Source: Dentipellis sp. KUC8613 (lineage: Eukaryota > Basidiomycota > Agaricomycetes > Russulales > Hericiaceae). From it: a stretch of DNA of 64,000 nucleotides. Shown here piece after piece: positions 36,484 through 46,544 of this stretch (within the stretch, counting starts at the first letter, position 1; every line of letters starts with the position of its first letter). A model generated the notes under the pieces. That model was not told the DNA's origin and did not search any database. It saw only the letters and a list, made by a program, of their open reading frames with translations. Made by a program: the position numbers and the translations under genes. Location: the NCBI GenBank assembly GCA_002286715.1, contig NSJX01000035.1, positions 1 through 64,000 on the forward strand, given 5' to 3'.

Positions 36484-36941
36484 GGTGCTGCATCTGTGAG
36501 GAAAATATACGGTTGTCTGCGGCTCTGAGGGATCAGGTCTTAATTGCGATACTGGGATGTTCCGAATTTTCAGAGATGGATCTCGATGTCGTGGCGGCGT
36601 CGAATCCTGGTGACAGAGTAAAGCATAAGCATTAGATTAAGCAAAGCCCCGACGGGGCGGAAAATACGTATAATAAAAGTGAGTGTGCATGTACGGCAGT
36701 AAGTGTAACTATCTGTGTGAGAGCGGTGGTAGACAGTGCGTATGGTACAGATGATGCGACGAGATGACGACGACAACGAAGGGGGAGAATAGGTGGGGCG
36801 CGCCGAGTGGTGGGGATATTGCGCACGTGTGGATCGCGTAGTATAGGGTAATTTTTGGAGGGCCGGTAGAGGTGGAAAGGGAATCTTCCGGTGTCTATGG
36901 GAGAGAAAGAAGGAAAAAGAAAGGCGGGGGTGAGGGCGGCA
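36484..36941. other. Intergenic region between convergent HER2 and RIM2
   Basis: 458 bp of 3' flank for two convergent genes; nothing else seen. Confidence 0.5.
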
Positions 36942-38138
36942 CTATGAGGAGCGTTTCGCGTCGTTGTGCCCGCCCCATCGGAGGACGCCCTCGTATATGG
37001 AGTACATGACGGCGGCGTTTGGCACGACGCGCATGAGATGCGCGCTGAGGCCACCGTACAGCGAGCGCGCGCCCTCCTCCGCGATGACGAGACGCAATGT
37101 TTGCCACAGACCCGTGTACTTCATCTTTCCGTCCACGAGTGGCTGTCTTAATCGAGTTCGCAAAACCTAGACAGAAATTCAATATTGCGAAGATCATGCA
37201 TATCGAAGAAAACTCACCTCGTGCGGATATGTGATTAGGCTGGCAACACACTTTGCGGTCCCCGCACTACCAAGCATGCCCGCCCACTCCTGCACACCAC
37301 CACGACCCTCCGTGCCAGCCGTGAGCCGTTTCAACCGCTCGTACAGCACCCACTGGATAGTGCCTTCGGTGACGCCGAGGTAGCTGGCACTCAGACCCTT
37401 GTACAACCCCCGAACGCCCTCCTCACGAACGATCTGGCGCAGCACTGGCCAGCTCTCGCCGAAGAACGATCGACTTGTCGCCTGTGAGGATGATGCGGAG
37501 AGTTGCAGGCGCGTCTTGACGACCCAGATAGGATTGGTCGCGGTGCCGGTGACGATGCCCGCAATGGCGGCAGCACCGAGGTGGACGACCGAGTTCTCCT
37601 CGCCGTGGTTAAACTGGTTCGCGAGGATCTGCTTGCCGTTGCCGTAGGTGAAGAAGTTGATGGAGCGCGCGGGGATGACGCCGACAAGCGTCGGGCCAAG
37701 GCCCTTGAACAGCGCGCGTGGTGATTCATCGCGCGCGATATCACTGAGAGCCGTACGCGTAAGACCTGGAAGTCACGAACGACACGATACAGGCGAGACG
37801 TACCGAATTATGTGTGTTGTCTCGACAAAATGCCATAGGAGGCCGCCGGGACGACGCACAACCACCGCTCCGTCACCAGAGAGGCTCACGCTCGCGTGTT
37901 TCTCCTTGAACAAGTCTGACTGCAATCGCGTCTTCACAACATCAAACGGGCTGGTTATGATCGCTCCGCACATCCCTCCGAGCCTATGTTAAACCGACAA
38001 TGCTTTAGATTAGTGACAGCCTTCCTTGGGTCTGAGATTAGACACGTACCCGCCGGCAACGAAATGGTGCCATGATTTCGCTGGCAAGAAACTTGCAGAG
38101 CTTGCGGGCGTCGTCGGTGGGGGCTGCGCGTCTTGCAT
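36942..38138 (-). CDS. RIM2: Mitochondrial carrier, Rim2-type pyrimidine nucleotide transporter
   Basis: Inner-membrane carrier, best matched to Rim2, which exchanges pyrimidine nucleotides for mtDNA and RNA synthesis. All three carrier signatures are visible: SPFDVVKTRLQSDLF, NPIWVVKTRLQLS and YPHEVLRTRLRQP. Other blocks: ARDESPRALFKGLGPTLVGV, PARSINFFTYGNGKQILANQ, EEGVRGLYKGLSASYLGVTE, GTIQWVLYERLKRLT, GLSAHLMRVVPNAAVMYSIY. The start ATG at 38138 opens MQDAQPPPTTPASSASFLPA. The protein is somewhat shorter than yeast Rim2 at the N-terminus. Introns separate the repeats. The stop TAG is at 36942-36944. Divergent from RPC25, 210 bp between starts. Confidence 0.88.
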
Positions 38139-38348
38139 AATTGGTCCAACTCTATGCTTGGGGAGACTGAAAGCAAGGAGTAGCGGCGCGAGAGACTTGA
38201 GGACGGCGGCTCGGACGAACTGGCTCGGCAGTCTTGCCGCGAATTTTCTGAAAAGGTCACGTGAGTTTGTAGATAAGATAACATTCGATCTCTGCGCTAA
38301 GTCTGTGACCCTTCGGCTCTGGAGTTAATTGGACCTATCGCGTCGGGC

Positions 38349-39266
38349 ATGTTTGTTCTCTCTGTGCTCAAGGTCAGTCCTTCCAAAATTTGAGTAGCTG
38401 GTGCTGATTGTATGAACAGGATAAAATCCCAATACACCCCTCGCGCTTCGGGGTTCCACCAGAACAGGCCCTCATCAACGAAATCAACAAAAAATACGCC
38501 AACCGCGTTCTGCATGATGTCGGGCTCTGCGTGTGCGTTTTCGATATAGCGGAAGCAGGGGAGGGGAAGGTCCGGTATGGTGATGGCTTCTTGTGGTATA
38601 CAGGTACGTGTCAATGTCTGTCGGTCTAGAGCATCGAGTATTGACCTTAGCGCAGTTATATTCAGGATGACCGTCTTCCGGCCCTTTCCTTCGGAAGTCA
38701 TCCTCGCAAAAGTAAAGTCATCCGACCAGGATGGTATTCAACGTGCGTGTCTGACCTGTATTTCCTTCGCCTCGCTCACAGGGAATCTAGTCTCTGTAGG
38801 ATTCTTCGACGACATGCATATCCCCCTAATTTATCTACCCCAACCTTCAGCATTGTAAGTTATCTTTTTTGTGTCGTCATATAATTCACTGAGAACAACC
38901 TGCGGCCAGCGACCCGAACGAACGAGCCCACTTCTGGCTACCAGGGTCCGAAGCAACATCCGCACACGAACTACTCGATTCTCCCGTGTCCGAACGAATG
39001 TACATCGATCAGGGCGAAATTATGCGCGTCCGGGTAGAGACGGACGAGTTCTACGATGACGAGCCAGGCCCACCGAAGGCGAATGAAGGCGTACAGGTCC
39101 AGAGAGAAGCGCGGAGACCACCGTATACCATTACCGTAAGTCTTGCCAGTTTGGTAATGAAGCGTCTGATTTACGGAGGCTCTATCAGTGCTCGATAGCA
39201 GAACAGGGCCTTGGACCAATACCATGGTGGAAATCGGCAGAGGCGGAAGCCATGGATGAGGGTTGA
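38349..39266 (+). CDS. RPC25: RNA polymerase III subunit Rpc25 (Rpc8)
   Basis: Stalk subunit of RNA polymerase III (Rpb7 family) needed for initiation at tRNA and 5S genes. Exon 1 is only 24 nt (38349-38372, MFVLSVLK). Following exons give DKIPIHPSRFGVPPEQALIN, EINKKYANRVLHDVGLCVCV, FRMTVFRPFPSEVILAKVKS, VSVGFFDDMHIPLIYLPQPS, MYIDQGEIMRVRVETDEFYD and CSIAEQGLGPIPWWKSAEAE. The N-terminal tip and the OB-fold with the SVGFFDDM strand are the family signature. The stop TGA is at 39264-39266. About 230 residues, near normal length for Rpc25. Confidence 0.92.
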
Positions 39267-39389
39267 GACGGTACGTCTCTCAAGCCTCTCGTATGTTCTT
39301 ATGTCTTCTCACTGTCGCCAATGTCGTCACTTTAGCTGGGTACAAGACTTGGGACTCATTGCTATTTTATTCTGTCGCTGTATCTGTTT

Positions 39390-39811
39390 TCACCGTCTCT
39401 TGTTCTGTAGCTCCACGCGATTTTGAGCCCCGTTTACAACTTCTGCGCCTCGCACCGCAAACGCGAGGTTCCCTTTATTTCGCTGTCGCGCTTCCTCCTT
39501 ACTGGCCTGAAACGAAGAGTCTTCGTGAGTAGATTGACGGTATCGAACTGGTAGACCAGTCACATCTTCGGGCCATACGCATGAGGTACCGCCGGCATGG
39601 TTGGCTGAACTGTGCGCTCGGGGCAGGCGCATGATGCTGTTGGTGAGTCGCTGTCATTGCTTCGACTCTTACACACGTCGTGTGTCGCGCGTATCATCGC
39701 GCCGAGTCTGATTTTGTTTAATGAGGATGGAGGGAACGACACCAGTCTGGGCCTGGGAGGAACGCGCAGCCTTGGAGCGTCGGTGCGATCAAGCGTCGGA
39801 GAAGCCACCAT
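39390..39811 (-). CDS. Possible small hypothetical protein
   Basis: Weak candidate. A minus-strand frame opens at ATG 39811 (MVASPTLDRTDAPRLRVPPR) and, if a 39-nt intron (GTGTAAG...ACAG, about 39632-39670) is removed, continues to a stop at 39390 as a roughly 125-residue basic protein. No domain is recognised. The intron is short but the phase fits. It could equally be non-coding flank of RPC25. Confidence 0.25.
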
Positions 39812-39926
39812 AGCGAAGCTGGGATAAAGGTAACTACAAAGTGATTCAATTTGTCTGTCTAGTGCATTGAAAGCATTTAGTCGGTATCCATAGGCTACGC
39901 CACGCAATCAGGTTGACTACGATGCC

Positions 39927-40971
39927 TCAAGCATCTTCGAGTTCGAGACCGTTGTACCTCACACTTAGGAAGGTGGGCCAGTCGATTTGGCGAGGATCCG
40001 CGAGGCCGATGGTGCTGAATAAGTGCTCGTAGGTCTCGTAGAAATCTTCAAGTAAAGCTACTGCTTCTTTCCTCACTTCATTCTCATCGTACTCCCCTGG
40101 TCGAAGCACCTCTTTCACGAGCTCGACGATTCTATCCGCGTTCGGGCGGTTAAAGATAAAGAATGTCACAGTCGCACAGACGAGAACAACTATGTGCATG
40201 TGACTGTTGTGTGTAAGACAGACCCGAGACGAAGTACGATACATACATGGAGTCCATATCTCCATGGCTTCGCCCAGATCGAAGAGTTCATCACACCCAA
40301 ATATATCTTTGGAGGGTGTGTAGTGTCTGACACCCATCTTCAGGCGCCTCTTGCACTTGTGGACAGATGCGTTGTCGAAGTCGATGATACAAGCAGTGTG
40401 CATGTCAGGCCTGATCACTACGTTCGATTCGCTCAAGTCGCAATGTCGAACACCGGCCTTGTGGATTTGCTCGACGCACGTAAGGATCTGAGTTCTGGGT
40501 GCAGAAGATAAGACAGAAATCCGGATCGCGCAAGTGAGATTTGACGTACTTCAAATCCATCGGCAATGAACCAAACTCAACGTTGAGTGGATCTCCGCAG
40601 TATTCTAATACGATGCACGAAGAACTAATGGTAGCACCGTTATCTTCATACGAGCCCTTGTAGAGCCCATAGAATACAGGGACAATTGAATTTTGCAGGC
40701 CTTTCAATTGCTCGTTTTAGAGAGCTGCATCGTTCTCCAATCGGGTTGTTGATACAAGACGATCCTCGACGATCTTGCAGACTGCATCTATGTCAACGGT
40801 GGCACCAGAGATCCGAAGTTTTCCCTTGTACACCTTAGAATTGCCGCGTGCCAAGAGTGTGGGTTCACATAAGGTGAGAGTCTTGCCGTCTACGAGAGAG
40901 ACATCCAGCATAGATTCGAAGCGGAGTGGAATACGTCGATCGGGGAGATGAAGATTCAGCGACGTAGGCAT
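39927..40971 (-). pseudogene. Kinase-like family copy C with premature stop
   Basis: Third member of the kinase-like family seen at 44488-45577 and 46556-47649. Exons 40550-40971, 40243-40494 and 39927-40203 join in one frame, except for an in-frame TAA at 40717-40719 (codon 85) where both relatives have Tyr (their context is ENEANVYNTHLRDLQ; here ENDAAL-stop-NEQLKGLQ). Both sides of the stop remain well conserved: SKVYKGKLRISG, AVCKIVE with the presumed ATP-binding Lys, YGLYKGSYEDNGA, VLEYCGDPL, HKAGVRHCDLSESNVVI and IIDFDNAS. The catalytic Asp and Asn are kept, but the DFG motif reads DFD. Recent loss of function, a sequencing error or readthrough are all possible. Confidence 0.7.
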
Positions 40972-41391
40972 ATGTTCGAGATAGTAGTAACGGAGAGGCT
41001 AGAGCCAGCGCACGCGACAGCTCCTGTCTAGGGTGAACGAATGTACTAGTCGGTGATTGGCACCTTCGGGTGGTAGTTGCGGTGCGATGGGTCTCGCCAA
41101 CAGGGCGGGCCAGAGAGTGATATCGTTTTACGATACTACAGTAAGTATTGGTGGTGTAATGGTCGTGTGCAGGGGCCATCATGATATTCGCAGCGCAAAG
41201 TAGTTATGTAAGGCGATACCGGAACCTTTGGGTATGCCCCAAGCTCGCGGCCGCGGCAACAGCCATTGCATTGTCTGCTGTGACTAGTTTGGCGTCGGGA
41301 AACTCCTTTCAATGGCGGTTTATTATCTCCCCAGAACAGCGAGCACTCCTTGTTTCCTGCTCTATTATCGTGTCAGTAAGTTAATCAGTCG
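40972..41391. other. Intergenic region between divergent genes
   Basis: 420 bp; promoter space for kinase-like copy C and the Ser/Gln-rich gene. No motif seen. Confidence 0.45.
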
Positions 41392-42100
41392 ATGCCTCAC
41401 CAACAGCCTCAGCAATCCCCCGCGCCATCCCAGCAATCGCCACTGCAGAGTGACCAGCAGTCGCAGTCGCAGTCGCAGTCGCCGCCTGCTCAACAAGCAA
41501 TCATGCAAGGACGCCTTCCTAATGGGCAGTTGTGCAGGCCGACAGCGGAAGATATCCACGAGGGTACTGAGTTCATTGCGAAATTCAGGGAAGAATGGAC
41601 CAAGGAGCGAAGTATGTTTTGTTTCCTTCTTCTGGATCCGTAGTAGTCGACGTGTTGAACCTGCCTACCAGATCTTGATTCTGTGGCCACGCATTTCATT
41701 CCCGAGAACGAACGCCTCAAATTATACGAGATGCTTGACCAGTTGGCTGCACTCGTCCACGATCTCGACCACAAGCTTCCAGTGATGTACGGTATGATGA
41801 AGCGCGACAAGCGTGAAGAGCTAATTAAGAAGCTGGTGATCATCGTAAGTTTCCTTGATCTGCGTTTGTCTATTGGACACTATCATTAATATTGTTCTTG
41901 TGCAGTCTGTCGTTACTCACTACCAGCACGCGCAAACCAGCATGACCGACCCGCGATTCATCATTGACTGCGATAACATCCGCGCGATGTATACACAATC
42001 ACACAATGCGCACACTGCTTTTACGCAGACCATGGCGGAATTGGCGGTCATGGAGCACAGCGCGCAGCCGCGAAGTCCGGCTTCTTCAACACCATCATAG
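41392..42100 (+). CDS. Ser/Gln-rich protein of unknown function
   Basis: Not recognised. Starts MPHQQPQQSPAPSQQSPLQS, with a Gln/Ser-rich N-terminus encoded partly by a CAGTCG repeat. A conserved-looking helical part follows: GRLPNGQLCRPTAEDIHEG, TEFIAKFREEWTKER, then after introns NERLKLYEMLDQLAALVHDL, KLPVMYGMMKRDKREELIK, SVVTHYQHAQTSMTDPRF and NIRAMYTQSHNAHTAFTQTM. Three exons with GT-AG introns near 41611-41670 and 41845-41905. About 190 residues. The Gln-rich start and helical body suggest a transcription cofactor subunit, but this is only an impression. The coding pattern itself is convincing. Confidence 0.7.
41456..41486 (+). repeat. CAGTCG hexanucleotide repeat (coding Gln-Ser)
   Basis: About four tandem CAGTCG units encode alternating Gln and Ser in the N-terminus of the unknown gene. 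Being in frame, it can vary in length without breaking the protein. Confidence 0.7.
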
Positions 42101-42419
42101 GTCCGCGAATGATAGAAGCATGCACTGTAGACTGGCTAATCATATGCGGGGGGCAGAAGCAGAGCTCGTACGCTGGTGAACTTCTGCCTACAACACCAGA
42201 ATCTAAATTTCGATTCGACAGAAGTAAATACACAATGTAATACGAAGCAGCTAAGCTATGATATTTGTTTATCTTCTTTGACAAGTTGATCTATCGGTAT
42301 GATAAGTTGCAGAGCTTCCCACGCCACCTTCTTCGAGGTATATAAGGCGCGTCGCGGAACCAAAAAATTTCCAAATACGGACTTGCTTCCCCCCATCACG
42401 TTCACCTCGCCTTTCGCAG
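42101..42419. other. Intergenic region, no supported gene
   Basis: 319 bp between two plus-strand genes. Nothing seen beyond AT-rich flank and a TATAA-like stretch near 42340 (tatataagg). Confidence 0.4.
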
Positions 42420-43824
42420 ATGAATCGAAACAATTTACTATCATATATTAACTCTTCTCCTCCCGTACGGTATCGGAACTGTGCACCCAGTATCAGACTG
42501 TTCCCCGATGATCACGACAGTGTCGCCGGCTTTCAGGCCAACGTCTTTCGCGACAATGGTGCGTACGTACCCCAATCACCCGATCCTCTGAACTTGTGGA
42601 GACAAAACATTATCCTATCCGCGAGGCTCATGGCCGGCCCACGTGAGGTAAACGGCTTTGATACTAACTCTGAAGACGTGCGTCAAGCTAGGGCCATATC
42701 CCCAGACACGACATCTATCGACGAGAAGCTAGACACGCCTGAGGGGAATGGCTTGCCTCAAATTATTTCAGGCCCAGACGAGGACGATTTCAGCGGTGGA
42801 GTTAGGCCTGAGCCGCTAGCTGCATTCCAGGAGGGTGAGGATGAAATGCCGTGGCCCGACGATCATGCCAGCGATGATAGCACCGCATCCAGCAGCCATC
42901 AGTCTTCGCCGTTGTCTTCTACATTAGATCTGGATGCAGCGACGGCGCAGTCCTTGCCCAGCCCTCCATCGGACGCGACGCCTGTTGCAAGGTGTTTCTT
43001 GTTCTCCATTCCAAGACACAGTCACGCCCATTCCTCTCCTCCGAGTCCGACTCGCACCCCCCATTTGCCATCCCCTACGAGTTTGTTCACCATCCGTCAG
43101 GAACTTGAACACTTTGAAGACCATTGCGCCTTTCACGGCATCACATCTCATCGTGATATATGCAACGTCTTCGTCCTCGGCTTATCTTATTCGGCTGTCG
43201 ACGCGACATCCATGCAGCGTATTATAACGGCTCCCGCCTTCATCCGCGGTGAATGGAACGAACTGAAGCGCTTCATCATCGGCGAATTTGTCGACGAAGG
43301 CGAGCATACCAGGTCCGCCAGCCCAATCACTCCTTCCAGTTCCCATTCAGACAGCTCCACAGATGGCGATAGAGACAGCAGCCCGCCACACCACTAAGTA
43401 CTGCTACCCTCCGCCTCCCCTACACAGCCTCCCTTATGCGCACCGCGCACCCTCCCCCGCACCAGCCACTTACACCGTGCGTGATTTTTTGGGTTTCGCC
43501 CACTGGAGCGCGCTCACGCGGTGCCCGCGCACTCCTCACGAGTGGTCGACTTACCTCCACGACTTCCAAACGCTGATACTCCATGCCCGGCCAGCGCCTG
43601 ACGAGGCGCTCTCAGAGCGCCGGGTCCGCGGTATCTTCTGGCTCGGCATACACGAGCCGCTGCGACGCAGGATCGAGCAGGTGCTGGAGCGGCGTGTGGG
43701 TGGCGGCTTCCCGTGGGCAGTGGTAGAAGTATGGGAAGTAGGCCGGTCGCTGCTGGAATCGGATAGAAGGCAGGAGGAGAATTTGCGCTGGGCGGAGGGT
43801 GTGTTGGGTCTGATGCTCACTTGA
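42420..43824 (+). pseudogene. Gag-like gene interrupted by a frameshift
   Basis: Two overlapping frames match one continuous relative at 63389-64000. The first (42420-43397, 325 residues) carries an acidic/Ser-rich linker and IRQELEHFEDHCAFHGITSH, EWNELKRFIIGEFVDEGEH, ending SSPPHH-stop. The second frame resumes at YCYPPPPLHSLPYAHRAPSP, then HEWSTYLHDFQTLILHARP and RRVRGIFWLGIHEPLRRRIE, to 43824. The relative reads through this point in one frame; here there are four extra nucleotides near 43394-43400. The helical layout (short query-like N-domain, then a second helical domain with RxxRGxFWLGI...LRxRIExVLE) resembles the capsid part of Ty3/gypsy Gag in basidiomycetes. No protease, reverse transcriptase or integrase follows. 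Gag origin is inferred; homology of the two copies is clear. Confidence 0.6.
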
Positions 43825-44487
43825 GCGATAAAGCAGGTTTTGTGCTGATATCTTTTTCAATATCTTTGTTCTTTCTCGAAGCTCATTTTACCTTTTTTCT
43901 AGGCTCAGTGCTGGTATGCTGATCGATGGCTATGTAGTTTCGGCCGCGCTTCGCAATGCGATCTTTGGAATCTTGAATATATACTGAACGATAGGCTGGC
44001 CCGCGTTCGTCGTTACTGTCTGAGATTTGTAGAGTATCCAGTTATGCAAACCGAATATCATTTTATTTTATATGTATGTCACTGCCATGTAGGTGCAGAT
44101 CGTGTGCCGTGAACATCGCGGTGGTGAAATGCAAGTGCCGCCCAAATACCAACAACCGTCACGGTGAGCATTGTCGACAGCATTCTTCATCGAAGCTTGC
44201 TGCCTCTATCGAGGGTTGCTAGAAAAAATGACGCGTTCACAACAAACCTTCCCAATGCTTGGGTATCGTATGTATACTCCATATACATACGACCCGCACA
44301 ACTAGGGAACATATTGACACCTCTCGGCGACTTCCAGAACTCGTATTATCGCAAGCAGGTCAGGATTTTGATTGACGCATTCACTGACATCTGTTCAGAA
44401 ATTTCTACCATTCGCAAAATATGTTCCTACTCAGACATTAGATCAATCCAATCAAACCGGACTGGCTCTGATGGGTACGTCCGATTC
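43825..44487. other. Intergenic region, no supported gene
   Basis: 663 bp, AT-richer than its surroundings. The last about ten bases (from 44477) belong to the duplicated 3' flank of kinase-like copy A. Confidence 0.4.
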
Positions 44488-45773
44488 TTACATCAGGAGC
44501 TCATCCTCAGGCCACGCCGTTATGCACAGCCTATGCAAGAAGGTATCTACGTCGACTTTGCGTGGATCGTCAATCCCAAAGTCTTCAATCCGATGCCCGT
44601 AGTCGTTGTACCATGAGTCGAGGACCTCTGTTGCCTCAGCTCGTAGTGATTCCTCTTCTTTTTCTGGGCGCTGCCGCTTCAGGTATGCCACGAGACTGTC
44701 GACGTCCGGGTATGAGAAGATATTAAATGTCGTGTTTGCGCAAATAAGATGGTCTATGAACACGCATCTGTTTAGTGTCCGAGAATTGCGAAAGAGACTC
44801 TAACTCACACGGAGTCCATAAGTCCAGGTCCTCAAAAACATTGTAGAGTTCGTTGCATCGAAGATCACCTATTTGAGGTTCATAGTCTCCTATTTTGACG
44901 TCCATGCGTTTCCGACACTCCTTGACAAGGGACAGGCCGAAGTCAATTATACGGACAGTTGTGATGTCCTCCGTGGATTGGATCAGTACGTTCGGCTCCC
45001 TGAAATCGCCGTGCACAATGCCAGCCTTATGGATTGCGTACATCTGGTCGAGAATCTGTGATCTAAAGCCAAGGCGTGAGACTGCGACAGCAATCTGGGT
45101 CATTCGAATAATTTCGGCGCACCTCAAAGCCATCGGAAGGTCTGGAAAAGATTCATCTTGAAGAGGCATCCCGCAATATTCCAGTATGATGCATGAGAAA
45201 TCGACCATCCAGCCAGACCACTCACACGAGCCTTTGTAGAACCCGTAAAATTTAGGAACGACGTCGCCCTGCAGATCCCGGAGGTGCGTGTTGTAGACGT
45301 TCGCTTCGTTCTCCATCTGTGCCTCTAATTCATCATCAATTTGAACCAGTTTGCAGACGGCATTGACACTGTTCACAGGAAGATCGGAACCACTGGTACA
45401 TATCTGAAGAGTTCCCTGATAGACGACGGAGTGCGAGTGGAAGTTCCTGCCAGATACTAGGAGCGTGGCGTCGCAGAAGCGTAGGGTTTTACCGGTCGAG
45501 TACGAGACATCTATGGCAGATTCGACAGATCTGGGTCTCGATTCGTTGGGAAGATGGAGCTCCAATCGCGACGACATCGAAGCTTGCGCGAGGTCGTCCC
45601 GCCGAGTGCCAGGGATACCTGCCAGCAAGCGCCTTTTATGAGTTTGCGTGCGGATCCACGTGTTATAGTATCCAACTTCTGATAATGGAATTCAGGGCAT
45701 CCATTCGTTGACGAAATTGGAGCTGAAGGCCTTCTACGAGTGCTTCTGGCCAATATTGAAGATGTGAGGGATG
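44477..45773 (-). repeat. Tandem segmental duplication, unit 1
   Basis: About 1.3 kb that is highly similar to 46545-47844 in the same orientation. Similarity covers kinase-like copy A, about 10 bp downstream and about 190 bp upstream of its start, so the promoter was copied with the gene. Clear matches include cgtccga(t/a)tcttacatca at one edge and gtgagggatg at the other. Confidence 0.8.
44488..45577 (-). CDS. Kinase-like family protein, copy A
   Basis: Protein kinase-like fold, family of unknown role found in Agaricomycetes. Three exons, 45123-45577, 44811-45062 and 44767-44488, give 328 residues. Start MSSRLELHLPNESRPRSVES; Met residues further upstream are not conserved in copy B. Visible features: VVYQGTLQ strand region, AVCKLVQ with the presumed ATP-contact Lys, a Glu-rich helix, FYGFYKGSCEWSGW, IILEYCGMPL hinge, HKAGIVHGDFREPNVLI (catalytic Asp and Asn both present) and IIDFGLS (DFG intact). 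The C-terminal segment SYPDVDSLVAYLKRQRPEKE, WYNDYGHRIEDFGIDDPRKV is family-specific. All key residues are kept, so this copy could be active. The glycine-rich loop is not obvious. Confidence 0.75.
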
Positions 45774-45998
45774 TCGGGCCGTAATCATCGACTCAGAGAC
45801 GTACCAGCACAACTTGAACAAGTGACACACCGTCACATAGACGCCCGCGGCGATGTTCCAGCAGCGGAACTGGAAGTACGATAGCTCAAGCGCTCACATC
45901 GTGCACAGACGTACGTGCGGTGTTGCTGAGCTTTTATGCACTTCGAAGGTCTGTTCCCAATTTCCATGTCTCATCCCGTATATTCATTGTCAGATAAT
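45578..45998. other. Region upstream of kinase-like copy A
   Basis: The first about 195 bp belong to the duplicated unit. The rest (45774-45998) leads to the F-box relic and has no gene of its own. Confidence 0.45.
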
Positions 45999-46375
45999 AT
46001 GCGCGTCCTCGAGCTACCAGTGGACATCACAGCTGCGATGCACCTGCTCTCTGGGTCAGAAGACGCGACGCGGCACACGCTCGCGCCCAGTCATAGGAAG
46101 TGTTGTATTGGTCTTTCCACAGCTGGGATTGAGAAGCGTCTCTCCATTCACGCCTTACAATGACTTCCAGAGTATAGACATAGATGTGGACATCGTTTGA
46201 TATAAAGTTCATCCCGCCTTTTTCGACTTTCGCCAGGTCCATGATGATGCCGAAATCATGTTGTCGTTACAATCACACTTCGTCCCGCACATTCTGAGGC
46301 GCAATTCACATGCTGCCTAGTCTTTTCGCGGAAGACTTGCCTTCGTAGGATGTCCAACGTACGCCGCGCCCCGCC
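45999..46375 (+). pseudogene. Decayed F-box family copy with internal deletion
   Basis: A short stretch opens with MRVLELPVDITAAM, matching the start of the F-box family (MVGLLDLPTDVILAI; MARLIDLPIDILLII). It then jumps to the C-terminal half: SPFTPYNDFQSIDIDVDI (46140-46198), a TGA, HPAFFDFRQVHDDAEIMLSL (46211-46270), and finally LPSLFAEDLPS-stop-DVQRTP (46313-46366), where relatives read LFAEDLASWDV: the Trp codon is TAG. The middle about 200 codons are missing, and there are at least two stops and one frame change. It lies between the two duplicated kinase-like genes. Confidence 0.75.
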
Positions 46376-46544
46376 ATCTGTCTCACTCGCTGCCCTTCGA
46401 ATTTTGAAGGGGTTTTGCAGTTCGCCATCCATGAGAGCATCTTCAAGTTCTCAGACAGATCAATCGACAACCAGCATTCAATCTAATTCGGCCGGTGCAC
46501 TGGACTTGGAAGTCAAATCGGACTGGAGTCTGACTCTGGTAGGT

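Noticed and set aside
40243..40249. Possible third GT-to-AT donor loss, in kinase-like copy C
   Set aside because: The position matching copy A reads AT, but a valid donor GTATCG six bases further on keeps the frame and restores the conserved Cys, so no unusual splicing is needed.
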